The notes under the pieces were generated by a model. That model was given only the letters and a program-made list of their open reading frames with translations, did not search any database and was not told the origin of the DNA. The position numbers and the translations under genes were made by a program. A stretch of 21,390 bases of DNA, from the NCBI GenBank assembly GCA_934087515.1, contig CAKOIY010000010.1, forward strand, positions 1-21,390. The letters are read 5' to 3'. The DNA comes from an uncultured Bacilli bacterium (GTDB lineage: Bacteria > Bacillota_I > Bacilli_A > RF39 > UBA660). Each line of letters opens with the position of its first letter. The stretch's first letter is position 1. Positions 14,771 to 21,390 of this stretch are shown here, in pieces.

Positions 14771-15769
14771 ATGCAAAAACTATCAGAAATAGAACAAATT
14801 ATATTTAAAAGATTAACAAATGTATCAGAAAGAATAGAATTAACATATAAAAATTTAGAAAACCTAGAAATAAGCAACAAAAAGAATACAAAGGCTTATC
14901 AAAGTGAAGTAAACAGACTAAAAGAATTAATATCTCTAGAATTAGATTATTATAGCGAAGAAATAGCAACCGAAGAAAATTATATAAATATTTTAAATAA
15001 AACAGAACAAGAAAATATTAAAATACCAACTAGAATGAAAAACAGATTAGAAGAAATAAAAAAAGATTATGAATGTAAACAAGAAATAGAAGAAGATTAC
15101 ACTCAAGATGATATGAATATATTTTATAATTTAGGATATATTGAGTCAGATGACATATACAAAACTATAAGAAATGAAGTAGCATTAAAAAATAATTTAT
15201 CAAAAATTCTTATAAAAGAACAAGAATTACTAGCATTATATTATTTAGAAAACATGATAGAGCACGATAATCAAAAGCAAAGAAACTTTCTAATAAAAAC
15301 AAAATATGAAGATATAAAAAACTATTCACTAGAAGATAGATTCTTTTTTACAAACTTTGAAATAAAAAAACCAGAAATATTATCAAATAGCAATCTATCA
15401 TTTTTCCTAGGAGTAGCGGAAAGTGATATAGAAAAAAATAAAGAAGATATCTTAGAAAGACAAATAGAAAAAATGATAATAACAATAGCAAATACTCCAG
15501 ACTATTATTATGATGAAATCGCAGTATATTTATTAATAACAAAATTAAAAAGTATTTTAAAAGCAACACTTGAATTAACAGATGATAAAACAGCACAATG
15601 TGCATATAACACAACTGTAAAATACTTAAAAAGTAATGACTATAGCATGACTCATCCAACAAATTCTATATCTAAAGGAGTAATAATAGATATTATGAAG
15701 GAAAGAAAAAATAATTGTAAAGAAGAGATGAGTGTTAGAGAAAAAGCATTAGGAAAAAGCTATCAATAA
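14771..15769 (+). CDS. Unrecognised 332-residue cytoplasmic protein
   Basis: I do not recognise this protein. It has no signal peptide or membrane segment and is mostly helical and charged. Residues 1-90 are rich in Glu, Lys and Leu and likely form a coiled coil. The middle contains repeated LYYLENMIE- and IEKMIITIANTPDYYYDEIAVYLL-like helical blocks (the second spans about 240-265), and the last 60 residues are polar. ATG 14771 is chosen over the in-frame ATG at 14738 because AGGAGAGG (14758-14765) precedes it and the promoter -10 box overlaps the upstream ATG region. It has a strong promoter but no terminator before the next promoter at 15772, so some read-through is likely. Confidence 0.75.
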   Translation: MQKLSEIEQIIFKRLTNVSERIELTYKNLENLEISNKKNTKAYQSEVNRLKELISLELDYYSEEIATEENYINILNKTEQENIKIPTRMKNRLEEIKKDYECKQEIEEDYTQDDMNIFYNLGYIESDDIYKTIRNEVALKNNLSKILIKEQELLALYYLENMIEHDNQKQRNFLIKTKYEDIKNYSLEDRFFFTNFEIKKPEILSNSNLSFFLGVAESDIEKNKEDILERQIEKMIITIANTPDYYYDEIAVYLLITKLKSILKATLELTDDKTAQCAYNTTVKYLKSNDYSMTHPTNSISKGVIIDIMKERKNNCKEEMSVREKALGKSYQ

Positions 15770-15771
15770 AA

Positions 15772-15799
15772 TTGACAAATTATAAAAAATCTCTATAAT
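15772..15799 (+). promoter_or_regulatory. Consensus sigma-A promoter of the 15822 gene
   Basis: TTGACA (15772-15777), 16-base spacer, TATAAT (15794-15799): both boxes are perfect consensus. It lies two bases after the preceding stop codon. The SD AAGGAGGAG starts at 15807, close to the expected transcript start. Confidence 0.9.
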
Positions 15800-15821
15800 T
15801 TATAGTAAGGAGGAGATAACA

Positions 15822-16061
15822 ATGAATAATAAATTTAAGGCTGATGATCTTGTAAAAGAAATAGATAAAAAACTAGAAGAATTAGAAAACAAATCTGAAG
15901 AAGAATTAAAACAAGAACAAGAAGAAAAACTAAATATTATCAAAAAATTTAGTGAAAAAACAAATCGTATGGATTTATATGAAAAATGTTTAAAAATGGG
16001 AGAACCAATAATAACAATACTATATAATGATATAAAACATAAATATCCAAATGAATTTTAA
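15822..16061 (+). CDS. Small acidic helical protein, unrecognised
   Basis: A protein of 79 residues with no membrane segment. Residues 8-50 are strongly charged (KEIDKKLEELENKSEEELKQ and following) and should form one long helix or coiled coil. The last 30 residues (YEKCLKMGEPIITILYNDIK among them) look like a short folded tail. AAGGAGGAG gives a strong start, and the promoter is full consensus, so it should be well expressed. The function is unknown. It may be a partner of the 332-residue protein just upstream, but only proximity suggests this. Confidence 0.75.
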   Translation: MNNKFKADDLVKEIDKKLEELENKSEEELKQEQEEKLNIIKKFSEKTNRMDLYEKCLKMGEPIITILYNDIKHKYPNEF

Positions 16062-16100
16062 AACAAAAAACACGAAAATAGAAAAATATTACAAAAACAC

Positions 16101-16129
16101 TTGAAAACATTATCAAGCTATGGTATGAT
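16101..16129 (+). promoter_or_regulatory. tRNA promoter
   Basis: TTGAAA (16101-16106), 17-base spacer, TATGAT (16124-16129) preceded by TGG (extended -10). The tRNA begins 20 bases downstream. Confidence 0.85.
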
Positions 16130-16149
16130 TACAATGCCTATATTTTTCT

Positions 16150-16226
16150 GGCGATGTAGCTCAGCTGGCTAGAGCGTCCGGTTCATACCCGGAAGGTCGG
16201 GGGTTCAATCCCCTCCGTCGCTACCA
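16150..16226 (+). tRNA. tRNA-Met(CAT), elongator
   Basis: These 77 bases fold as a cloverleaf. Acceptor GGCGATG pairs with CGTCGCT through two G-T wobbles. The D arm is GCTCAGCTGGCTAGAGC, and the anticodon stem TCCGG/CCGGA encloses loop TTCATAC (anticodon CAT). The T arm is GGGGGTTCAATCCCC. CCA is encoded. The 1-72 pair and the lack of three G-C pairs in the anticodon stem argue against initiator tRNA. Overall likeness to Bacillus elongator tRNA-Met argues against the lysidine-modified tRNA-Ile. Confidence 0.95.
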
Positions 16227-16238
16227 ATATAGTTTATA

Positions 16239-16269
16239 AAATCCTTATTTTATAAGGGTTTCTTTTTTT
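16239..16269 (+). terminator. Terminator of the tRNA gene
   Basis: The 10-bp stem AAATCCTTAT / ATAAGGGTTT (16239-16248 with 16252-16261, one wobble) is followed by TCTTTTTTT. Confidence 0.85.
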
Positions 16270-16383
16270 ATTACTCTAAAAATTACTCCGATTTAACAAA
16301 TAAAAAAGTAATCATATGAAGATAAAGATTTTACGTCAAATATAAAAAAGATATTCAAAAAGTAAACTAACCACTAATAAGTG

Positions 16384-16392
16384 TGATATATT
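16384..16392 (+). promoter_or_regulatory. Possible extended -10 promoter of the 16415 gene
   Basis: TGATATATT lies just before the SD AGGAGG of the 16415 gene. No convincing -35 is present. The rest of the gap from the tRNA terminator to here shows nothing else recognisable. Confidence 0.35.
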
Positions 16393-16414
16393 AAAATAAA
16401 AGGAGGAAGTAATA

Positions 16415-17218
16415 GTGAAAAATAATCAAAAATCAAAAGGGCCAATCGTTATCATAATAATTCTAGTAATTTTATTAGCAGTAGCGATCGGATACATAAT
16501 ATATGAAAAAACAAATAATGAAATGAAAGTACAAACAAAAATAAATAATAAAACAGATCAAACAATATTAGTCGAAGGAAATACCTTTGATTTAAATGGA
16601 ACATCATGTGTAATGGAAAATGATTCATGCATTAAAGAAATTCAAGTAGCCTATAACAACAAAAACCATAATATAAAAGTAAAATATACTCTAAATGATA
16701 AAAATATTGATGAGTACAATAAATACTATAAAGTTACTTATTATTTGTATATTGATAACAAACTAATAGATACTTTAGAAGGTGGAACTTTATTAACTAA
16801 TGATAAAGAAGATTTAAACTCCAAATATAATGGAAAATTATTTGTGTTTCAAGGCAAATATTTAGGTTTCTTAAGGGAAAGTAATTCTCCAGAAGGAAGT
16901 TCAGGATATATACTAACCCTATATAACAATAGTGAAAAAATAGGCAGTGAACAAGTAATAAAAATAAGTGGACAACAATTATGCTATGATAAAAACTGTA
17001 ACAAAGAAATAAATATAGTAGAAGACGCAGAATTTGATGGAAAATCTTATAAGTTTTATCAAGGAGATTGTGATTCTGGAAAAATAGTTTTATATAGTTT
17101 AACAACAGATGGACAAAATATAAAAAGAGAAATAGATAAAAAATTAAATATTAATTATGAAGAAGCTGGAAGTGGAGTAAATGGTTGCTATTCATTAACA
17201 AAAAATGCTATAAAATAA
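16415..17218 (+). CDS. Membrane-anchored extracytoplasmic protein, unrecognised
   Basis: A protein of 267 residues. A short Lys-rich N-terminus is followed by one hydrophobic helix (about 10-30, IVIIIILVILLAVAIGYIIY), without a clear signal peptidase site, so probably a signal anchor. The outer domain is beta-rich with six Cys (65, 72, 190, 195, 219, 258), which could form three disulfides, and shows strand-like repeats such as VTYYLYIDNKLIDTL and YILTLYNNSEKIGS. Start is GTG with AGGAGG (16402-16407) seven bases upstream. No terminator separates it from the similar next gene, so the two likely form an operon. I do not recognise a family. Confidence 0.75.
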   Translation: MKNNQKSKGPIVIIIILVILLAVAIGYIIYEKTNNEMKVQTKINNKTDQTILVEGNTFDLNGTSCVMENDSCIKEIQVAYNNKNHNIKVKYTLNDKNIDEYNKYYKVTYYLYIDNKLIDTLEGGTLLTNDKEDLNSKYNGKLFVFQGKYLGFLRESNSPEGSSGYILTLYNNSEKIGSEQVIKISGQQLCYDKNCNKEINIVEDAEFDGKSYKFYQGDCDSGKIVLYSLTTDGQNIKREIDKKLNINYEEAGSGVNGCYSLTKNAIK

Positions 17219-17258
17219 AAAAAGTAAGATAACAATAAAAAAAGAAAGGAAAATAAAA

Positions 17259-17954
17259 ATGGAAGAAACAAAAAATAAAAAGGGAAAAACAATTGCAATA
17301 GTAATATTAATTGTTCTTTTAGTAGCTCTAGGGGCTTATACAATATATGATAAATTAGTATTAGATAAAAATACAAAAAATGATTTAGAAGAAACTAGAG
17401 ATAATTTAGAAATAGCAAACAGGGAAAAGAAAGAAGCAAATGAGAAAATAAAAGCTTTAGAAAAAGATCAACTGGAAAATGTTTCAGAAAACACTCAAAA
17501 CTCAAATAGTATAAGTGTATATTCATATGGGTATAATCATGCTGAATATGGTTATAATGGTGAAATATACCTGGTATCATTTGAAGAATTAGATGATGAT
17601 GATGATCAATGTGATATAGAAAATTTAATATCAGCAGATGATAAAACTAAAAGTACAGATTGTTACAAAGTTAAAAAATTAAATATTAAAGAAAAAGATA
17701 TTAATAAAATAATAACAACAAATAATTTTTATACATCTGATGCACAAGAATTTATATATATAATATTTAAAGATGGCACAGTAAAAAGATATAATTATGC
17801 CGGAGATACTGATATTGAAGGAAAACAAGTTTTAAAAGATTATAAAGTAAAAGATTTAAAAGTATCTTGTAAGGGTGGTTGGGAAAAATGTAAATCTCTA
17901 ACTTATAAATTAACTCTTTTAGATGGAACTGAAAAAACTGTTAAAGAAAAATAA
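17259..17954 (+). CDS. Membrane-anchored extracytoplasmic protein with coiled-coil stalk, unrecognised
   Basis: A protein of 231 residues. N-terminal anchor helix (about 11-30) preceded by Lys. A predicted coiled-coil stalk follows (about 36-75, rich in Leu/Glu/Lys). An outer domain (85-231) has four Cys (118, 135, 204, 211), compatible with two disulfides. The anchor is like that of the preceding gene (KGKTIAIVILIVLL against KGPIVIIIILVILL), which suggests a shared export route or distant paralogy, while the outer domains differ. A run of five Asp (112-116) comes from GAT repeats. AAAGGAAA precedes the ATG. A terminator follows at 17963. Confidence 0.75.
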   Translation: MEETKNKKGKTIAIVILIVLLVALGAYTIYDKLVLDKNTKNDLEETRDNLEIANREKKEANEKIKALEKDQLENVSENTQNSNSISVYSYGYNHAEYGYNGEIYLVSFEELDDDDDQCDIENLISADDKTKSTDCYKVKKLNIKEKDINKIITTNNFYTSDAQEFIYIIFKDGTVKRYNYAGDTDIEGKQVLKDYKVKDLKVSCKGGWEKCKSLTYKLTLLDGTEKTVKEK

Positions 17955-17962
17955 TTAAGTGT

Positions 17963-17991
17963 AAAACCAATTCAAAAAAGTTGGTTTTTTT
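17963..17991 (+). terminator. Terminator after the 17259 gene
   Basis: The 8-bp stem AAAACCAA / TTGGTTTT (17963-17970 with 17981-17988) has a 10-base loop and the T-run continues to 17991. Its right arm overlaps the -35 box of the tex promoter. Confidence 0.85.
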
Positions 17992-18009
17992 CTTATTTTA
18001 TTCTATAAT
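17981..18009 (+). promoter_or_regulatory. Sigma-A promoter of tex
   Basis: TTGGTT (17981-17986), 17-base spacer, TATAAT (18004-18009). The -35 lies inside the upstream terminator stem. The predicted leader is about 73 bases and includes the SD and hairpin at 18035-18079. Confidence 0.6.
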
Positions 18010-18034
18010 AAAAAATGTAACAAAAAATAAAAAG

Positions 18035-18088
18035 AAAGGAGAATCAATCTCAAAACAAGTATAAATATTAAGATTGATTAAATATAAA
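18035..18088 (+). promoter_or_regulatory. SD-hairpin-ATG leader of tex
   Basis: AAAGGAG (18035-18041) lies 47 bases from ATG 18089, with no start codon at normal distance. Directly after it AATCAATCT (18042-18050) pairs perfectly with AGATTGATT (18071-18079) around a 20-base loop. Nine bases then lead to ATG. Folding would bring the SD to standard spacing. Confidence 0.6.
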
Positions 18089-20233
18089 ATGAATGAGGTA
18101 ATAGTAAAACAAATAGCACTTGAAGAAAACATAACAGAAAAACAAATATTAAATACTTTAAAACTACTAGAAGAAGGAAATACTATTCCATTTATAGCAA
18201 GATATAGAAAAGAAGCTACTAATGGACTAGATGAAACAAAAATAAAAAAAATAGAAACAGTTTATCAATATCAAATAAATCTTTTAAAAAGAAAAGAAGA
18301 TGTTATCAGATTAATTGAAGGAAAAGATATGATGACTGATGAATTAAAACAAAAAATTTTGAGTGCTACAAAACTAATAGAAATAGAAGACTTATATCGT
18401 CCATATAAAGAAAAGAAAAAAACAAAAGCAACAATAGCAATCGCAGATGGTTTAGAAGGACTAGCTAAAATAATACTTTCTTTTCCACTTAATAAAGCCC
18501 CAGAAGATATAGCAAAAACCTATAAATGTAAAGTGGAAAGTACAGAAAAAAAACTAGAAGGAGCATCATATATAATTTCTGAATACATTTCTGATAATGC
18601 AAATTATAGAAAATATATCAGAAACTATATTGTAAAAAATGGGACAATAAAAAGTAAAATTAAAAAAGGAAAAGAAGTCGAAGACGAAAATAAAATATAT
18701 GAAATGTATTACGAATATGAAGAACAAATAAAACATGTAAAACCTCACAGAATTTTAGCCTTAAACAGAGGAGAAAAAGAAGGAATACTAAATGTAAAAA
18801 TAAATTTTGATCAAGACAAAATCGAAGATTACTTGCAAAAGAAAATAATTAAAAACAAGGATTCATTAGTTTGTAGTTTAGTAATAAATGCTATAAAAGA
18901 CAGTTTAAAAAGATTAATTTTACCATCAGTAGAGAGAGAAATAAGAAGTGAATTAACAGATAATGCTAGTGAAGTCTCAATAGAAAATTTTTCAAGCAAC
19001 CTAAAAAACTTATTACTTTCTCCACCAATGAAAGAAATTACAGTACTAGGATTTGATCCAGCCTTTAGAACAGGATGTAAATTAGCAGTCTTAGATAAAA
19101 CAGGAACAGTATTAGACATAAGTGTAATCTATCCACATGAACCTCAAAATGAAAAAGAAAAAAGTAAAAAACATGTTCAAGATTTAATAAACAAATATCA
19201 TATAGAGGTAATAGCAATTGGGAATGGAACAGCATCTAGAGAAAGTGAAGCCTTCGTCGCAGACTTAATTAAAGGAACAAATACAAAATATATTATTGTA
19301 AACGAAGCCGGAGCAAGTGTCTATTCAGCATCTGACTTAGCAATAAAAGAATTTCCTAAGTTAAATGTTTCAGAAAGAAGTGCTATATCAATAGGAAGAA
19401 GACTACAAGATCCTTTATCAGAACTTGTAAAAATAGATCCTAAGTCAATTGGAGTAGGGTTATATCAACACGATGTAAAACAAAAAGAATTAACTGAAGC
19501 CTTAGATTTTGTTGTAGATAGTGTAGTAAATAGTGTTGGAGTAAATATAAATACAGCATCTAAAGCAATTTTATCTCATATTTCAGGTTTAACTTCAAAA
19601 ACAATAGATAAAATAATAAAATTAAGAGAAGAAAAAGGAAAATACAAAACCAGAGAAGAACTCAAAAAAAGTACAAAACTATCAGACAAAGTATATGAAC
19701 AAGCTATAGGATTCATAAGAATAAATGACGGAGAAAACCCTCTTGACAAAACTAGTATCCATCCAGAAAGTTATGAAAAAACATATAAATTGTTAGAAAT
19801 AATAAATTCAAATTTAAATGAACTAGGTACAGATACATTAAAAGAAAAATTAAAAAAAGTAGATAAAGAAGAATTACAAAAAGAATTAAATATAGATATG
19901 TATACTTTAGAGGATATAATAAAATCATTAGAAAAACCATTACTAGATCCTAGAGATGAACTTATAAAACCAACTCTTAAAAGTGATATTCTTACAATAG
20001 ATAATCTAAAAGAAGGAATGATACTAGAAGGAACAGTAAGAAATGTAGTAGACTTTGGAGCCTTTGTAGATATAGGTTTAAAAAATGATGGTTTAATACA
20101 TATATCAAATTTAAGTGATAATTATGTAAAACATCCAAGTGATATCCTTTCAGTAGGAGATATAATAAAATGTAAAGTATTAGAAATAAATAAAGACAAA
20201 AAGAAAGTTGCTTTAACATTAAAAGATATGTAA
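18089..20233 (+). CDS. tex: Tex family transcription accessory / RNA-binding protein
   Basis: A protein of 714 residues, normal for the family. Tex N-terminal helical region with GNTIPFIARYRKEATNGLDE (30-49) and EDLYRPYKEKKKTKA; YqgF/RNase-H-like domain starting VLGFDPAFRTGCKLA (319-333); helix-hairpin-helix pair with NTASKAILSHISGL; C-terminal S1 domain (643-714, GTVRNVVDFGAFVDIGLKNDG region). Tex binds nucleic acid and affects transcription and RNA handling. Start ATG 18089 (MNEVIVKQIA) fits the family N-terminus; an in-frame TTG at 18074 lies inside the leader hairpin. The SD is reached only across that hairpin. It stands alone, with its own promoter and terminator. Confidence 0.95.
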   Translation: MNEVIVKQIALEENITEKQILNTLKLLEEGNTIPFIARYRKEATNGLDETKIKKIETVYQYQINLLKRKEDVIRLIEGKDMMTDELKQKILSATKLIEIEDLYRPYKEKKKTKATIAIADGLEGLAKIILSFPLNKAPEDIAKTYKCKVESTEKKLEGASYIISEYISDNANYRKYIRNYIVKNGTIKSKIKKGKEVEDENKIYEMYYEYEEQIKHVKPHRILALNRGEKEGILNVKINFDQDKIEDYLQKKIIKNKDSLVCSLVINAIKDSLKRLILPSVEREIRSELTDNASEVSIENFSSNLKNLLLSPPMKEITVLGFDPAFRTGCKLAVLDKTGTVLDISVIYPHEPQNEKEKSKKHVQDLINKYHIEVIAIGNGTASRESEAFVADLIKGTNTKYIIVNEAGASVYSASDLAIKEFPKLNVSERSAISIGRRLQDPLSELVKIDPKSIGVGLYQHDVKQKELTEALDFVVDSVVNSVGVNINTASKAILSHISGLTSKTIDKIIKLREEKGKYKTREELKKSTKLSDKVYEQAIGFIRINDGENPLDKTSIHPESYEKTYKLLEIINSNLNELGTDTLKEKLKKVDKEELQKELNIDMYTLEDIIKSLEKPLLDPRDELIKPTLKSDILTIDNLKEGMILEGTVRNVVDFGAFVDIGLKNDGLIHISNLSDNYVKHPSDILSVGDIIKCKVLEINKDKKKVALTLKDM

Positions 20234-20292
20234 AAAACAATTTATTACTTTATAACATTTCAAAACAAATAAACAAAGTAAAAACAAAAATT

Positions 20293-20330
20293 GATATAAG
20301 AAAACATTAAAAATTCTTATATCTTTTCTT
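20293..20330 (+). terminator. Terminator of tex
   Basis: The perfect 10-bp stem GATATAAGAA / TTCTTATATC (20293-20302 with 20314-20323) is followed by TTTTCTT. Confidence 0.85.
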
Positions 20331-20353
20331 ATACAAAATAAAAAATTACCAGT

Positions 20354-20382
20354 TTTACAATAAAAACCAATTAGTATATAGT
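20354..20382 (+). promoter_or_regulatory. Promoter of the ORF6N gene
   Basis: TTTACA (20354-20359), 17-base spacer, TATAGT (20377-20382), then SD AAAGGAGAG and ATG 20405. Confidence 0.7.
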
Positions 20383-20404
20383 ATAGTTAAAAAGGAGAGA
20401 ACGA

Positions 20405-21265
20405 ATGAATAATATAACCCTAACAAACCAAATAAATATAGAAGACTTAATCTATGAAATAAGAGGAAAACAAGTCATGTTAGATAGTGATTTAGCAAAA
20501 CTATACAACTGTACTAATGGTACAAAAGAAATAAATCAAGCAGTAAAGCGAAATATAGAAAAATTTCCAGAAGATTTTTATTTTATGCTAACAGAACAAG
20601 AATATACCAACTTGAAGTCACAATTTGTTACCTCAAGTTTAAATAGTTATGGAGGAAGAAGAAACACCCCACACGTTTTTACGGAATTAGGAGTAGCAAT
20701 GTTAAGCTCAGTACTAAAAACAGAAATAGCAAATAAAGTAAGTGTAAACATAATACGTGCTTTTGTAAATATGAGAAAATATATAAAAACAAATTTAATA
20801 GAACAATCATACATAAATAATTTAGTTTTAGAACATGATACCAAAATAAATAAAATATTAGACAAACTAGATAACACAGTAAAAAACCATATATTCTTCA
20901 AAGGACAAATATACGATGCATACTCACTATTATTAGATATAATAAATAAATCAAAACAAGAAATAATTATAATAGATAACTATGCAGACAAAAAACTACT
21001 AGATATCCTAACAAAAACAAACAAACAAATAACACTTTATACAAAAAATACAAACGAAGAACTAATAAAAAAATATCAAACTCAGTATAACAACTTAACA
21101 ATAATCAAAAAAGATAATCTCCATGATAGATTTATAATAATAGATAAAAAAATATTATATCACTCCGGAGCATCCTTTAAAGATCTAGGAAAAAACTGTT
21201 TTGCCATAAACGAAGTAGAAGACAAAAACATTTTAAAAGAATTATTAACATATTTAAAACGATAA
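20405..21265 (+). CDS. ORF6N-domain protein with phospholipase-D-like C-terminus
   Basis: A protein of 286 residues. The ORF6N domain (about 10-125) shows IRGKQVMLDSDLAKLYN, then VKRNIEKFPEDFYFMLT, the GGRRNTPHVFTELGVAMLSSVL block and INIIRAFVNMRKYI-like residues. ORF6N domains come from large phages and prophages and are thought to bind DNA. A coiled linker (130-165) follows. The C-terminal part resembles half of a phospholipase-D fold: QEIIIIDNYAD, then HDRFIIIDKKILYHSGAS (240-257) with H240 and D247 in an HKD-like position but without the full HxK. Cleavage activity is therefore doubtful. It has its own promoter and no phage gene beside it, so it may be a domesticated or mobile solo gene. 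The domain calls come from remembered motifs. Confidence 0.85.
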   Translation: MNNITLTNQINIEDLIYEIRGKQVMLDSDLAKLYNCTNGTKEINQAVKRNIEKFPEDFYFMLTEQEYTNLKSQFVTSSLNSYGGRRNTPHVFTELGVAMLSSVLKTEIANKVSVNIIRAFVNMRKYIKTNLIEQSYINNLVLEHDTKINKILDKLDNTVKNHIFFKGQIYDAYSLLLDIINKSKQEIIIIDNYADKKLLDILTKTNKQITLYTKNTNEELIKKYQTQYNNLTIIKKDNLHDRFIIIDKKILYHSGASFKDLGKNCFAINEVEDKNILKELLTYLKR

Positions 21266-21390
21266 AAACAAATTACTCCTTGAATAAATAACAAATTTGT
21301 TATAAAATTAAAGTACGTTAAATTTAGAGATAACTTCACATAAATGAAAAAATACTGTTTACACTTGTAACTTCACAGTTTAACGATAAA
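21266..21390. other. Downstream region with short repeats
   Basis: It contains a 16-base palindrome ATAACAAATTTGTTAT (21288-21303) with no T-run, a direct repeat TAACTTCACA (21331-21340 and 21368-21377) and a 7-base inverted repeat CGTTAAA (21316-21322) / TTTAACG (21379-21385). No gene is visible before the window ends. This may be the control region of the next gene. Confidence 0.4.

Noticed and set aside
16150..16226. tRNA gene as an integration (att) site
   Set aside because: No second copy of the tRNA 3' end and no integrase are seen in the window.
1..21390. CRISPR array or insertion sequence
   Set aside because: No regularly spaced repeats, no transposase and no terminal repeats with target duplication were found on either strand.

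Overview
The window is very AT-rich bacterial chromosome with short intergenic gaps, strong Shine-Dalgarno (SD) sequences and almost every gene on the + strand; only the slipin gene is on the - strand. The gene order yqfC-yqfD-...-ybeY-dgkA-cdd-era-yqzL-recO is a Bacillota signature. Rpl32, a dispersed DnaE, Tex and an elongator tRNA-Met with encoded CCA fit the same group. TGA is used as a stop (yqfC, yqzL) and tryptophan is TGG, so this is the standard bacterial code and not that of the derived mollicutes. My inference is an uncultured, gut-type member of the Bacilli (RF39-like or a neighbour). The large cysteine-containing surface proteins fit that guess, but the species cannot be named from the sequence alone.

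Layout. 1-1227: the 3' part of a surface protein with a formylglycine-generating-enzyme-like (C-type-lectin-like) end, whose codon use changes abruptly near base 800. 1311-2087 (-): slipin/stomatin. 2396-5293: short DnaE with a degenerate PHP domain. 5374-6393: conserved hypothetical. 6715-9202: a compact bacteriocin operon made of a C39-peptidase ABC exporter, two overlapping double-glycine precursor peptides and a 53-residue candidate immunity protein, closed by a terminator. 9348-14305: a tightly packed housekeeping operon (yqfC, yqfD, vanZ-like, ybeY, dgkA, cdd, era, yqzL, recO). 14397-14627: rpmF. 14771-16061: two unrecognised proteins, each with a good promoter. 16150-16226: tRNA-Met(CAT). 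16415-17954: two membrane-anchored extracytoplasmic proteins. 18089-20233: tex. 20405-21265: ORF6N-domain protein with a phospholipase-D-like tail.

The most interesting unit is the bacteriocin operon. Both precursors carry textbook GG leaders (ending ELKQISGG and ELKMIVGG). Both mature parts have GxxxG motifs, strongly basic C-termini and exactly one cysteine close to the end. This is the layout of a class IIb two-peptide bacteriocin, and I do not recognise these sequences as a described one. The exporter's own C39 domain would cut after GG during secretion. No HlyD-type accessory protein is present.

A second unusual pattern is translational. At yqfC and at tex the SD lies 32-47 bases from the only good ATG. 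In both cases a hairpin occupies the gap, starting next to the SD and ending exactly 9 bases before the ATG, so folding would restore normal spacing. Many other leaders in the window are extremely short, with the -10 box only 7-15 bases from the SD.
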